From Candidatus Eiseniibacteriota bacterium (GTDB lineage Bacteria > Orphanbacterota > Orphanbacteria > Orphanbacterales > Orphanbacteraceae), in contig JAJCZU010000001.1 in the NCBI GenBank assembly GCA_029262235.1, positions 29,916-93,915 of the forward strand: 64,000 bases of DNA, given 5' to 3'. Every line of letters begins with the position of its first letter. Position 1 is the first letter of the stretch. Made by a program: the position numbers and the translations under genes. The notes beneath the pieces are model-generated. The model worked only from the letters and a program-made list of their open reading frames with translations, was not told where the DNA came from and did not search any database. Positions 27,725 to 36,653 of the stretch are shown here, piece by piece.

Positions 27725-29602
27725 TCAGTCGAGGTAGCCGAAGGCCTTCAGCTCCCGCACGGTGGCTTCGTCGAGTTCGACAGATTCGGTCCGGCGCCCG
27801 GCTTCGGCCGCGATATCGGCCTCGATTTCACGTCGCCAGAGGCTGATCAGGCGGGTCAGGGAATCGGTCGTTTCGGGGTAGTGGGCGAAAAGGTCCTCCT
27901 GCTCGAGCCGGTCGTTCCTGTATTCGAAAAGTTCCCAGCGCCCCTCGGCCACCTTTCCGACGAGGTGAAACCGGTCGTTCAGGGTGGCCACGGTCCCGAG
28001 AGAGTCGTTGATTTCGCTGAACGAGAACCGGCGGAAATTCCCGGCGCCGTCCCCCCGCATGAGTCCGGAAAGGGATTGTCCGCTCACCTTGCCCGGCGTT
28101 TCGACTCCGGTGACAGCGAGCAGCGTGGGAAGCACGTCGACGAGCCCCACCGCCCGGGCCACTCGTTCGCCTCCCCGCTCCCCCCCGGGAAGTCTGATGA
28201 TCAGCGGCACGTGCGTGACGGTCCGGTAGAGTTCGGCGTGGAGAACGGAGCCGTGTTCGAGAAATTCTTCGCCATGGTCCGAAGTGAGCACGACGATCGT
28301 GTTCTCCCCGAGCGGGCTTTCTTCCAGGTACCGCAGGAACGGCGCGATCGCGTCGTCGGTTTCCCGTATGCCCCCGGCATAGAGAGCGCGCAGGTATTCC
28401 GTGGCGGCTTCATCGATCGCGAGGTCGGGGTTTTCGCCCCGCCGTACCTGTCGCTGATATTTCACGAGCTCCATCGAGTTCGACGAGACCGGGCCGTCGT
28501 ACGGCTTCTCGACGAAGCGCTTCTTATAAGGAGCGGTGCGCGCGTACGGCGAGTGAATATCGTAGATGTGCACGAACAGAAAGAACGGTTTCCCCGCGTA
28601 GCGGTCGAGCCACGACTTTGCCTTTGCCACGATTCGTTTCGCGCCGTCGCCACGGCGGACATACCGGTCGTACCCCTGCTCGAGCCCGTAGGTTTTCGTC
28701 AGAAAGTGGGAGTCGACGATGCCGAGAGTGCGATACCCGGCTTCCCGAAAGATCTCGGCCGCGAAGATGCGCCACTTCGGCACTTTTTTCCCCTCGGCGC
28801 TCGCCATGTTGACGGACGGATACCGGGAAGTCAGCAGCGAGCCGTGGGAAAGAAGCGTGTTCGGCGCCTGGCTGTATGCGTTCTCGAAAAGCACGGAAGA
28901 GCGCGCGAATCGATCGATCGCCGGCGAGGTGTCGCGCGTCTCCCCGTAGCATCCGAGGTAGTCCGCGCGCAGCGTGTCGAGTGAAATGAGGATGACGTTC
29001 GGCCCCCCCGGCGCGCGCGCGAAGAGAACGGCGGTGCCCGCGTGGAGAAGCAGAACGAAGAGTGCGGCCGCGATGCCGGCCGGAAGCGCGATGCGCCGGC
29101 AGAGCCCGGGGAGCGGCGTTTTTCGAAGCGCGATGATGACGAGCCAGGCGCTGACCGCGACGGCGCCGCCGACGAGGAGCGCCTTCCCGACGATCGCGAC
29201 ATTGCCGAGCCAGACGTGTCCTTCGAGAAAGGCGCGCGGGATCGAGAGCCCGAGCACCGCTTCGCGTGCGCGCCACGACTCGCGATAGAAAATGCGGTTC
29301 TGTTCGTAGCCTGCGGGAAGTGCTCTCAATAGAAAGGCCAGAATGCCGAGCGCCGCGGGAATCGCTTGGGCGCGAAGGACGGGAATGCGGCCCGCGATCG
29401 CTGTGAGAACGAGGACCGCGGCAGTGAGCGCGCCGGCCCGCAGCAGCGCCGCCTCCACCGTGTCGATCAGAACGAGCGCCGCGTTACGCAGAAAGCCCTG
29501 GCTCCAGAACGATTGCGCGCGTACCTCGGCGACGCCGGCCACGAATCCCGCAGCGGCGGCGATCGCGAGAATCAGAATGATCGTGCGAAGAACTGGTTTC
29601 AC
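27725..29602 (-). CDS. Membrane-anchored sulfatase-fold (alkaline phosphatase superfamily) protein
   Basis: A 625-residue protein with about five N-terminal transmembrane helices (to about 215) and a periplasmic sulfatase-fold domain. Metal ligands are visible in ISLDTLRADYLGCYG and in LTSDHGEEF. The nucleophile region reads APNTLLSHGSLLTSRYP and lacks the Cys/Ser-x-Pro-x-Arg formylglycine signature, so a Thr or Ser nucleophile, as in the phospho-transferring relatives, is more likely than classical sulfatase chemistry. The C-terminus VRELKAFGYLD is typical of this subgroup. The start is GTG 29602 (AGGA upstream), 28 bp after the preceding gene's stop; a longer frame into that gene has no ribosome site. 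Confidence 0.82.
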   Translation of the reverse strand: MKPVLRTIILILAIAAAAGFVAGVAEVRAQSFWSQGFLRNAALVLIDTVEAALLRAGALTAAVLVLTAIAGRIPVLRAQAIPAALGILAFLLRALPAGYEQNRIFYRESWRAREAVLGLSIPRAFLEGHVWLGNVAIVGKALLVGGAVAVSAWLVIIALRKTPLPGLCRRIALPAGIAAALFVLLLHAGTAVLFARAPGGPNVILISLDTLRADYLGCYGETRDTSPAIDRFARSSVLFENAYSQAPNTLLSHGSLLTSRYPSVNMASAEGKKVPKWRIFAAEIFREAGYRTLGIVDSHFLTKTYGLEQGYDRYVRRGDGAKRIVAKAKSWLDRYAGKPFFLFVHIYDIHSPYARTAPYKKRFVEKPYDGPVSSNSMELVKYQRQVRRGENPDLAIDEAATEYLRALYAGGIRETDDAIAPFLRYLEESPLGENTIVVLTSDHGEEFLEHGSVLHAELYRTVTHVPLIIRLPGGERGGERVARAVGLVDVLPTLLAVTGVETPGKVSGQSLSGLMRGDGAGNFRRFSFSEINDSLGTVATLNDRFHLVGKVAEGRWELFEYRNDRLEQEDLFAHYPETTDSLTRLISLWRREIEADIAAEAGRRTESVELDEATVRELKAFGYLD

Positions 29603-29630
29603 GCTGGTTCCTGCGCTGGTTTTCGCGCCA

Positions 29631-31520
29631 TCAGCGCACGAGGAGCATCGATTTTGTTTCGACGAAGTCCTGCCCGCGCAGGCGGTAGAAGTACTTGCCT
29701 GACGCCGCCGGGCGTCCGCGATCGTCGGTTCCGTTCCACGCCACACTCTGCACCCCTGACGTCCCCGCGCTTCCGCTCAGAAGCGTGCGAACGAGCCGGC
29801 CCCGCAGATCGTAAACGGCGAGTTCGACCGGATCGCCGCGTTCGGCAAAGAATACGATCGTGGTGGCGGGGTTGAACGGGTTCGGCGCGTTCCCCGCGAG
29901 GCGTGCGGATGCACGCGGTACGAAGAGCGGGACGTCGACGGCCTCGAGCAGGTCGAACCGGATGACGTGGAGTCCGAGATCGATGTCGCTCGCGATCACG
30001 AGGCCCGACGGGAGGAACGGATAGACGCCCCAGTTTCCGGCGTAGAGCGCGGGCGGCCCGCCGAGAAACGTATCGTAGTACCCGATCTCCACGGGCGCGG
30101 CCGGATCGTGCACGTCAACGACGCGCACGCCTTCGGTGTAGTACGAGATGTACGCGATCTCGTCTCGCACGAACACGTTGTGAATGCTCGTGGCGCCTCC
30201 GCTCTGATACTGGCCGACCTGCACGATGTTCTGCTTGTCGCCGATATCCCAGATTCGAAGCCTGCCCCCGGCCGTTTCGTCGACGCCGGCGTAATAGCGC
30301 TTGTCCCCGAGGAGCCAGCCCGCGTGCGGATTCGCCCCCGCGTAGGTCCAGCTCGCGACTTCGATCAGCGTCGAGTCATCGGGATTCGCGATGATGTGCA
30401 TCTGGTTGTCGCTGATCCCGCCCGCGTAGATCGTGTCGTCGAATACGTAAAGATCGTGAATGTAGTAGTTGAAAGAAGCGTTCCAGATCGCCGTCTGCAC
30501 CGGGTTCACCGGATCGCTCAGGCTGAATACGTGCGTGCCGACCGATGAGCCGCACGCGTAGCCGAGCGCGCGCGTCGTGTCGATGAAGATGTTGTGCGCC
30601 GTCGTGAACTCCGTGTCCCACGTGTTCACGAGTACCGGGTTCTGCGGATCCGTAAGGGCAACGATCTGCAGCCCCGTGCCGGTGCCGCCGCCCTCTGTTA
30701 CGATGTATGCATGTTCCGCGTAGGTCTTGATGTCGCGCCAGTTCGAATTCGGACCCGGAATGTAGCCGACCTGCTGCGGATTCGCGGGATCGGCCAGGTC
30801 ATAGAAGACCGTGCCGTCCTGATGGCCCAGGATCGCGTATTCGTTCCCTGCAGAGTCGACGTATCCCCAGATGTCGCTGTACCGCCCGCCGTATTCATCC
30901 TTCTGCCCGAGGAGCGTCATGTTGAGGCGCGGCCCCTGCATCACGCCGGTATCCGAACAGCCGGCGCTGATTCCGCAGGGAGTGTATGAGTAGACCTCAT
31001 ACGTGTAAGCCCCCGGCGGGGGATCGACGTCCGTGCAGCTCGTGCTGTTCGGCGGCAGGTCGCAGACCGTCAGGCCGCCTCGATACACGAGGAACCCGGC
31101 TTCGCCTTCACCGGTATCGTCCCAGGTGACAACGACGTTTTTCGAGCCCGTGTCCGTTGCCGCGCAGTTTGCGGGCGGGGGCGGAGTGAACGTCCAGACG
31201 TTCGCCACCAGGCTGCACACCGCGGACTGGCCCGCTCCGTTGAACGCGGCGACGGCGCATTCGTACGACCCTTCGGCGAGCCCCGTTACGAGACACATCT
31301 GCGCATTCGGGCCGGTCTCGCAGTAGAGGCTGTCGTCCAGCCAGACGCGGTAGCCGTCTTCGTTCGAGGCGTTGTCGGTCCAGGTGATCGAAAGCGATGG
31401 CACGCAGCCGGCGGCGTCACACCCGCCGGGAGCGTCGGGAATCTGCGCGGAAACAGGGGACGCGGGCAGGAGCGCTGCCACGGTACAAAGGAGAATGGCG
31501 AAGCGAACCGCGTTATACAT
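29631..31520 (-). CDS. Secreted choice-of-anchor-B-type beta-propeller protein with FlgD-like C-terminus
   Basis: A 629-residue exported protein. Signal peptide about 1-25, two fibronectin-III-like modules (about 35-215), then an LVIVD-repeat propeller of the choice-of-anchor-B family (repeats such as DPQNPVLVNTWDTEFTTAHN, GVRVVDVHDPAAPVEIGYYD), and a C-terminal sorting-type module (YDLRGRLVRTLLSG, WNGTDDRG, ASGKYFYRLRG) ending MLLVR. Members of this family are cell-surface proteins of unknown function with diverse C-terminal anchors, which fits the module seen here. Its ATG overlaps the end of the glutamine amidotransferase gene by 8 bp; the sulfatase-fold gene follows after 28 bp, so all three may share a transcript. 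Confidence 0.85.
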   Translation of the reverse strand: MYNAVRFAILLCTVAALLPASPVSAQIPDAPGGCDAAGCVPSLSITWTDNASNEDGYRVWLDDSLYCETGPNAQMCLVTGLAEGSYECAVAAFNGAGQSAVCSLVANVWTFTPPPPANCAATDTGSKNVVVTWDDTGEGEAGFLVYRGGLTVCDLPPNSTSCTDVDPPPGAYTYEVYSYTPCGISAGCSDTGVMQGPRLNMTLLGQKDEYGGRYSDIWGYVDSAGNEYAILGHQDGTVFYDLADPANPQQVGYIPGPNSNWRDIKTYAEHAYIVTEGGGTGTGLQIVALTDPQNPVLVNTWDTEFTTAHNIFIDTTRALGYACGSSVGTHVFSLSDPVNPVQTAIWNASFNYYIHDLYVFDDTIYAGGISDNQMHIIANPDDSTLIEVASWTYAGANPHAGWLLGDKRYYAGVDETAGGRLRIWDIGDKQNIVQVGQYQSGGATSIHNVFVRDEIAYISYYTEGVRVVDVHDPAAPVEIGYYDTFLGGPPALYAGNWGVYPFLPSGLVIASDIDLGLHVIRFDLLEAVDVPLFVPRASARLAGNAPNPFNPATTIVFFAERGDPVELAVYDLRGRLVRTLLSGSAGTSGVQSVAWNGTDDRGRPAASGKYFYRLRGQDFVETKSMLLVR

Positions 31521-32247
31521 TCGCTCGCCTTTCTGCCGCGTGTTCCACGAAACGGGAGAGAAGTGTGAGGCATTCCGGGGTCGGTCGGAACGCGGCGATA
31601 ATCGCGTCGACATCGGCGCTCGATTCCGTGTAGTTCTCGTCGTAAATCCGAAGCCGGTGGCCGAGTTCGTCGTGCGTGAGTTCGGGATGAAACTGCGTGG
31701 CATAGATCGGGGCGTTCCCGACGCGTATGGCGTGGCACGGCGCCGACTCGCTCCCGGCGAGAACGACGATCGACGGATCGCGCGGCATCGCGAGCACCCA
31801 GTCGTGATGCCCCATCTGCGCGGCGAACGTGGGGGGAAGATGGCCGAATACGGGATCGGCGGCGCCTTCCCCGGTAAGCTCCATCGAGTATGTGCCGAGT
31901 TCGAGCTTGTCTTCGAATCGACCGATCGTACCGCCGAGCCCTTCGATCAGAATGTGGAGGCCGAAGCACGCGCCGAACGTCGGCTTTCCCCACCTGACGA
32001 GCTGAGGCACGAGCTCGATAAATCGCTCGATTCCCGGATGGCGTCTGCCCGACAGCGCATAGTCGCCCGAGCCCCCCATGAAGAAGCCGTCGTACTCCAT
32101 GATCCGCGCCGCGTCGGGCGGGTCGTCGAGCACGTTCCAGAACGTGAGCGATTCAGGCGGCACGCCCGCATGCCTGAGAAAACACGCCTGCTCATGTTCG
32201 AGCATGACGTCACCCGGGTCGCGAAATTGAAACAATATCCAGCGCAT
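31513..32247 (-). CDS. Class I glutamine amidotransferase
   Basis: A 244-residue amidotransferase domain: nucleophile Cys in TFGACFGLHILIEGLGG and the His-x-Glu pair in ATQFHPELTHDEL. It is the stand-alone GATase-1 type related to the GMP synthase amidotransferase domain, which releases ammonia from glutamine or hydrolyses gamma-glutamyl compounds; the acceptor is unknown. There is no Shine-Dalgarno site; a perfect TATAAT ends exactly 6 nt before the ATG. It is divergent from trmB with 78 bp between starts. A much longer open frame extends antisense into trmB but has no support. Confidence 0.85.
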   Translation of the reverse strand: MRWILFQFRDPGDVMLEHEQACFLRHAGVPPESLTFWNVLDDPPDAARIMEYDGFFMGGSGDYALSGRRHPGIERFIELVPQLVRWGKPTFGACFGLHILIEGLGGTIGRFEDKLELGTYSMELTGEGAADPVFGHLPPTFAAQMGHHDWVLAMPRDPSIVVLAGSESAPCHAIRVGNAPIYATQFHPELTHDELGHRLRIYDENYTESSADVDAIIAAFRPTPECLTLLSRFVEHAAERRANV

Positions 32248-32253
32248 CCCATC

Positions 32254-32259
32254 ATTATA
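32254..32259 (-). promoter_or_regulatory. -10 element of a probable leaderless promoter (amidotransferase)
   Basis: A consensus TATAAT on the minus strand, six bases before the ATG at 32247. Confidence 0.55.
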
Positions 32260-32313
32260 CCCGAATCGCGCCAACGCCGCTTGGCCGGGGTATGGCTCAT
32301 GGATCGCCTCTGT

Positions 32314-32319
32314 TAGAAT
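32314..32319 (+). promoter_or_regulatory. -10 element of a probable leaderless promoter (trmB)
   Basis: TAGAAT, six bases before ATG 32326, with no ribosome-binding site between. Confidence 0.45.
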
Positions 32320-32325
32320 CGTGCC

Positions 32326-33270
32326 ATGAGAAAGAGTTATCCCACGCTCGATTCGTTCGTGCACTGGCGCGAATCCGCGCGCCCGATCGTGTGGGCGGAC
32401 CAGTTCGGTCGCACCGCTCCGCTCGAAGTGGAGATCGGTTACGGCAACGGGGAGTATCTGATCCGGCGGGCATCCGAGAACCCGGGCACGAATTTCGTAG
32501 GCATCGAGCTCTACTGGGAATCGATCAAGCGGGCGATGCGGCGTATCAAACGGGAGGGAGTCGAGAACGTGCGACTGCTGCTCGGGGACGCGAACGAACT
32601 CCTGCCGCGCGTTTTCGAACCCGAAACGCTCGACCATGCCTACTCGCTCTTTCCGTGCCCCTGGCCGAAGGGGCGGCACGAGCACCATCGCCTTTTCACG
32701 ACCGCGTGCCTTCAGGTCATCAACAGCCGGCTGAAGCCGCATGGCAGGATGCGGATCGTGACGGACCACGCGGATTTTCGTGACTGGGTTCTTTCGCAGA
32801 CGAGTGACACCGGTTTCGATGTCGCGTGCACCGAAACGCCGTCCGGCTTCGAGACGAAGTACGAACGAAAGTGGATTCAGGGCGGGCAGCAGATCTTCTA
32901 CGAAATCAACATGACAAGGGTGACCGGGATCGACCGCCCGTTGACCGAGGACTATCCGATGAAAATGTATCGACTGGACGACTTCAACGCCGCCGCGTTC
33001 GCGCCGGAAGGGTGTACGGGGCCCGTTGTCGTTGAGTTCAAGGAGTGGATGTTCGATCCCGAGCGCGAGAAGGTGATGATACGCGCGTTCGTCGGTGAAA
33101 CGGACATGCAGCAGAACGTGTGGATCGAAATCGCGAAGAGGGAAGGCGTGTGGGTTCTGCGGCCGGCGATCGGCGGCGGCGCGATCCCGACCCGCGGGCT
33201 TCAGGTCGCGCTCGACCTCGTGCGGGATGCGGCGCTACGGAAGCGGCCGCGCGAGGTTCAGGCTGAATAG
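32326..33270 (+). CDS. trmB: tRNA (guanine-N7-)-methyltransferase TrmB with C-terminal extension
   Basis: A 314-residue protein that would methylate G46 of tRNA using S-adenosylmethionine. SAM motif LEVEIGYGNGEYLIRRA, then FVGIELYWESIKRA, and the tRNA-methyltransferase stretch ending KYERKWIQGG. In the signature usually written FPDPWPK the Asp is replaced by Cys111 (FPCPWPK), with GRHEHHRL after it. The family is usually about 210-230 residues; here roughly 100 extra residues (from about 205) form a separate domain that I do not recognise. The last 36 bp overlap the convergent egtD-like gene. Confidence 0.87.
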   Translation: MRKSYPTLDSFVHWRESARPIVWADQFGRTAPLEVEIGYGNGEYLIRRASENPGTNFVGIELYWESIKRAMRRIKREGVENVRLLLGDANELLPRVFEPETLDHAYSLFPCPWPKGRHEHHRLFTTACLQVINSRLKPHGRMRIVTDHADFRDWVLSQTSDTGFDVACTETPSGFETKYERKWIQGGQQIFYEINMTRVTGIDRPLTEDYPMKMYRLDDFNAAAFAPEGCTGPVVVEFKEWMFDPEREKVMIRAFVGETDMQQNVWIEIAKREGVWVLRPAIGGGAIPTRGLQVALDLVRDAALRKRPREVQAE

Positions 33271-34230
33271 CCCGTTCGAGTCGAACCATCGCTCCGCGAG
33301 TTCGAAACGCGCCTCGCGCAACAGCTCATCGATCTCGTCGATCGAGTACTTGTGCGAGTTCTCCGTATGAATCCGCTCACCGGCTCCGAATGAAAACGTG
33401 CTCCCGGTTTCGTCGATCGTGACTTCCTGGGCCTCTTCACTCACGAGAAACATCTGAATGCTGCCGGTTTCGGGATTGAACTTCGCTTCGTGCCGGAACT
33501 TCGCGCGGTTGAAGTGGCCGCCGAGCTCCGCATTGATCCTGTCGAGCAGATTGAGATTGAAGTCGGCGGTCACGCCGGCAGCATCGTTGTAAGCGCTCTC
33601 GAGAATCGCGACGTCTTTGCGCAGGTCGATCCCGACCAGCAGGCCGTCACGCTCGCTCAGAGACTCGCGCACTTTTCGCAGGAACGCGACCGCGCGGGGC
33701 CGCGTGAGATTGCCGATCGTCGAGCCGAGCCAGAGTACGAGCTTGGCGCCGGACTCGGCTGCCTCGATCCGGCGGAGGCCGTCTTCGAAATGGCCGGCAA
33801 TCGCGTGCACGGTAAGCCGCCGATGGCGCTCGAGCAGCTGCAGCGAGCTCTCGCGCAGAATCTCCTCGGAGATATCGATCGGTTCGTAGCGAAGCGATCC
33901 GTGCTCCGCGATCCACACCGATATCAGCAGGTCCGTCTTCACCGAACTGCCGCTGCCGAGTTCCACGAGAACCGTGTCCCGCGGGAACCGCCGCGCGATT
34001 TCGCCGGAGCGCCGGGCGAGAATCTCACGCTCCGAGCGCGTGAGGTAGTACTCGGGAAGTTCGCAGATCTGCTCGAACAGCAGCGAACCGGTTTCGTCGT
34101 AGAAGAAGCGGCAGTCGAGCCGTTTCGGGTCGCGCGCAAGACCGGCTTCGACAGCTTCGGCGAAGGATTCGCTCTGCAGTTGTTCGCCTTCGATCAGGCG
34201 GAATCGATTGTCGGCGGTAGCCGGATTCAC
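33235..34230 (-). CDS. egtD: EgtD-like L-histidine N-alpha-methyltransferase
   Basis: A 331-residue methyltransferase of the DUF2260/EgtD family, which trimethylates histidine to hercynine, the first step of ergothioneine synthesis. Seen: FYDETGSLLFEQICELPEYY, ELGSGSSVKTDLLI (SAM site), VLWLGSTIGNLTR, and the C-terminal SFGAGERIHTENSHKYS that contacts histidine. The usual partner EgtB (sulfoxide synthase) is not in the window, so the end product could be hercynine itself or ergothioneine completed elsewhere. A GTGAGG sequence lies about 9 nt before the ATG. The 3' end overlaps trmB antiparallel for 36 bp. Confidence 0.88.
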   Translation of the reverse strand: MNPATADNRFRLIEGEQLQSESFAEAVEAGLARDPKRLDCRFFYDETGSLLFEQICELPEYYLTRSEREILARRSGEIARRFPRDTVLVELGSGSSVKTDLLISVWIAEHGSLRYEPIDISEEILRESSLQLLERHRRLTVHAIAGHFEDGLRRIEAAESGAKLVLWLGSTIGNLTRPRAVAFLRKVRESLSERDGLLVGIDLRKDVAILESAYNDAAGVTADFNLNLLDRINAELGGHFNRAKFRHEAKFNPETGSIQMFLVSEEAQEVTIDETGSTFSFGAGERIHTENSHKYSIDEIDELLREARFELAERWFDSNGLFSLNLARPLP

Positions 34231-34296
34231 AGAAACCTCACTTGAGACGATACTGATTTCGCGGCGATCGCATGGCGATCGACTGAAAGCCTATCA

Positions 34297-35064
34297 TTAT
34301 TTGTCATTGAGTGCCCAGTCGTAGTCAAGTTTCTTCAGCTTGAGATCGCCCCGATGCCCGGCAATGAAGGTCTGCGCAGCTTTCGGCGCATAGCGCAGCA
34401 GAAAATCGACGCGGTCGCGCCCGTCCCGCTCGAAATCCTCCCGGAACCAGAACAGGATTTCGGATACATGCAGGGTCGCGTTTTCGCCGCTCAGGAAGCC
34501 GCTTTCCATGCCGTACCGCAAGCCCTTCTCCTCGTTCGCGAAAAAGGCGCGCGTGACGCGGTCGAGCTGTTCGTCGAGCGCTTCGGCGCGATATGCCTCC
34601 GCGATCAGATCCGGGCACGAAAACGAGGCGCAGTTGATCGCAAAATGAATGCGCGGGTCGCCCAGCGGCCGCAGGAACTCGTGTTCAATCGCGTCGAGCG
34701 ACTGCTTCTCTCCACCCACGACCCAGCCTTCCCAGTTCCAGCGATCGCCGCGCGGGATGTCCTTGATGCTCTCGATGCCGGGGTAGTGGTTCAGGATGAG
34801 CTTGATCGTGAACGCGTTGTAGGCGTTGATCCAGAACGCTTTCTTTTCGTTCGCCGTCATCTTCGCCACGTCGGCTTTCGCGATGGTCGCGAGATAGGCG
34901 TCCAGTCGCGCTTCGTCCTTCCGGAGTCCGGCGTAATCGACCTCGCCGTTCGCGACATGCTTTGCGAGCAACTCGCCGAACGAGTCGTGAAGTTCCGCAG
35001 CGGCGGGCGACGAGAGAGTGAGCAGCGCGAAAGCCGCAGCGAGAATCCATGTCCTGTCGATCAT
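34297..35064 (-). CDS. Exported DUF547 protein
   Basis: A 255-residue protein: signal peptide about 1-22, then a DUF547 domain with the conserved KKAFWINAYNAFTIKLILNH and FAINCASFSCPDL stretches. The conserved Asn, Cys and His residues of this domain suggest an enzyme of papain-like type, but no activity has been established that I can name with confidence. The start at 35064 has AAGGA about 9 nt upstream. It is the last gene of the redox operon, 71 bp after the MerA-like gene. DUF547 proteins are frequently found beside TVP38 and MerA-like genes, which supports a shared process. Confidence 0.85.
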   Translation of the reverse strand: MIDRTWILAAAFALLTLSSPAAAELHDSFGELLAKHVANGEVDYAGLRKDEARLDAYLATIAKADVAKMTANEKKAFWINAYNAFTIKLILNHYPGIESIKDIPRGDRWNWEGWVVGGEKQSLDAIEHEFLRPLGDPRIHFAINCASFSCPDLIAEAYRAEALDEQLDRVTRAFFANEEKGLRYGMESGFLSGENATLHVSEILFWFREDFERDGRDRVDFLLRYAPKAAQTFIAGHRGDLKLKKLDYDWALNDK

Positions 35065-35135
35065 GTATGACGTTCCTTGTTCAAAGTCTCGCAATGCAAA
35101 GCCTGCAAACGAATGCCGTTCGAAGAGCAAGCGGT

Positions 35136-36653
35136 CTAGCGCGTGAATGAAAACCATTTCTCGAACAGCGACTTGACTAAGGGCGTGAGTCGCGTTCGAT
35201 TGTAGGCATCGCCGAGCCGCTTGATCGCTTCGGCCTGCGTGGGGTAGGGATGAATCGCCTTGGCGATCGTGCCGAGTCCCGCGCCGGCAGCCATCGCCAC
35301 CGTGATCTCGCTGATGAGATCGCCCGCGTGTTTCGCGACGATTGTAGCGCCCACGATTTTGTCGGTCCCCTTCCGCACGTGAATCTTCACGAGTCCGTTC
35401 TCTTCGTCGAGAATCGCGCGGTCCACATGCGAAAGCTCCTCCGTGTACGTGTCGATCTCGATGCCCTGCTCTTCCGCGTCAGCGGGATAAAGGCCGACGT
35501 GCGCAATCTCGGGATCGGTGTAAGTCGCCCACGGCACGGTGAGCGCGCTCGCCTTGCCGCGCCCGAGAAAGAGCGCGTTGCCGATCACGATGCGCGCGAG
35601 CGCGTCCGCCGTGTGGGTGAACTGATACTTCGAGCAGATGTCGCCGGCAGCGAAGATGTTCGGATTCGACGTGCGCAGACGATCATCGACCGTGACGCCG
35701 TGTTTCGTGTAAACGACGCCGGCCTCTTCGAGCCCGAGCCCTTCGACGTTCGGCTTGCGCCCGGCGGCAACCAGGACGCGGTCGGCCTCGACTGCGGCGT
35801 GACTTCCGTCCGCCCTCTCGATCCTGGCTTTGACGCGTGCGCCCTGCCTTTCAAGACCCGCGATCGTGACGCCGAGTTCCAAACGAATGCCGTCGGCCTC
35901 GAGTGCGGCCCGCACGATGTCCGCGGCGTCTTCGTCTTCTTTGATCAGAATGCGCGGCGCAAGTTCGAGAATCGTCACATTCGATCCGAATCGCCGGAAC
36001 GACTGCGCCATCTCGCACCCGATCGGGCCGGCGCCGATCACGATGAGATCCGCAGGAAGCTCGGTGAGTTCGAACAGCGTTTCGTTCGTGAGGTAGTCGA
36101 TGTCGTCGAGGCCCGGGATCGGCGGTGCCGATGCGCGTCCGCCGGTCGCGATGCACGCTTTGCTGAACGTGAGCACCTGGCCGTCGACTTCGACCTGGTT
36201 CCGGCCGACGAACTTTGCCTGCCCGAGATAAATGTCGACACCGAGGTCGCGAAAGCGGGGCGCGGAGTCGTGCGGCGCGATCTGGGCACGCAGCCGCCGC
36301 ATGCGTTCCATCACGGCGGGGAAATCGACGCGCGGTTCGCCGCCGGTGCGGATCCCGAGCGTGTGGGCGTCGCGCACTTCTGCATACGCCTTGGCCACGC
36401 GCAGCAACGCCTTCGATGGAACGCACCCGACGTTCAGGCAGTCGCCGCCCAGCATGTTCTTCTCGATGAGCGCGGCCTTCGCGCCGAGTCCTGCCGCGCC
36501 GGCGGCGGCCACGAGTCCTGCCGTGCCACCCCCGATCGCGATGATGTTGTACTTGCCGTCGGGCTTCGGATTCGTCCAGTCGGGCGGATGGACGTTCGCG
36601 ATCAGCTTTTGATTGTGTTCGTCATTCGGAAGCATTTCGATTTTGCCGCTCAT
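35136..36653 (-). CDS. MerA-like FAD/NAD(P)-dependent disulfide oxidoreductase (no mercury-binding tail)
   Basis: A 505-residue class I pyridine nucleotide-disulfide oxidoreductase. FAD site IIAIGGGTAGLVAAAGAAGL (about 37-56), redox pair Cys72 and Cys77 in GGDCLNVGCVPSK, NAD(P) site VIGAGPIGCEMAQ, second FAD motif FAAGDI, and dimer-interface base HPYPTQAEA near the C-terminus. The fold and length fit mercuric reductase and dihydrolipoamide dehydrogenase, but the C-terminal vicinal Cys pair that binds Hg(II) is missing (the chain ends WFSFTR), and there is no HMA domain. Reduction of another disulfide or thiol carrier is therefore likelier. It overlaps the TVP38 gene by 4 bp (ATGA), a pairing commonly seen in other genomes. 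Confidence 0.88.
   Translation of the reverse strand: MSGKIEMLPNDEHNQKLIANVHPPDWTNPKPDGKYNIIAIGGGTAGLVAAAGAAGLGAKAALIEKNMLGGDCLNVGCVPSKALLRVAKAYAEVRDAHTLGIRTGGEPRVDFPAVMERMRRLRAQIAPHDSAPRFRDLGVDIYLGQAKFVGRNQVEVDGQVLTFSKACIATGGRASAPPIPGLDDIDYLTNETLFELTELPADLIVIGAGPIGCEMAQSFRRFGSNVTILELAPRILIKEDEDAADIVRAALEADGIRLELGVTIAGLERQGARVKARIERADGSHAAVEADRVLVAAGRKPNVEGLGLEEAGVVYTKHGVTVDDRLRTSNPNIFAAGDICSKYQFTHTADALARIVIGNALFLGRGKASALTVPWATYTDPEIAHVGLYPADAEEQGIEIDTYTEELSHVDRAILDEENGLVKIHVRKGTDKIVGATIVAKHAGDLISEITVAMAAGAGLGTIAKAIHPYPTQAEAIKRLGDAYNRTRLTPLVKSLFEKWFSFTR

Noticed and set aside
27725-29602. Type I arylsulfatase
   Set aside because: The formylglycine consensus C/S-x-P-x-R is not present at the expected place.
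35136-36653. Mercuric reductase (merA)
   Set aside because: The C-terminal vicinal cysteine pair and HMA domain are missing, and there is no merR, merT or merP nearby.
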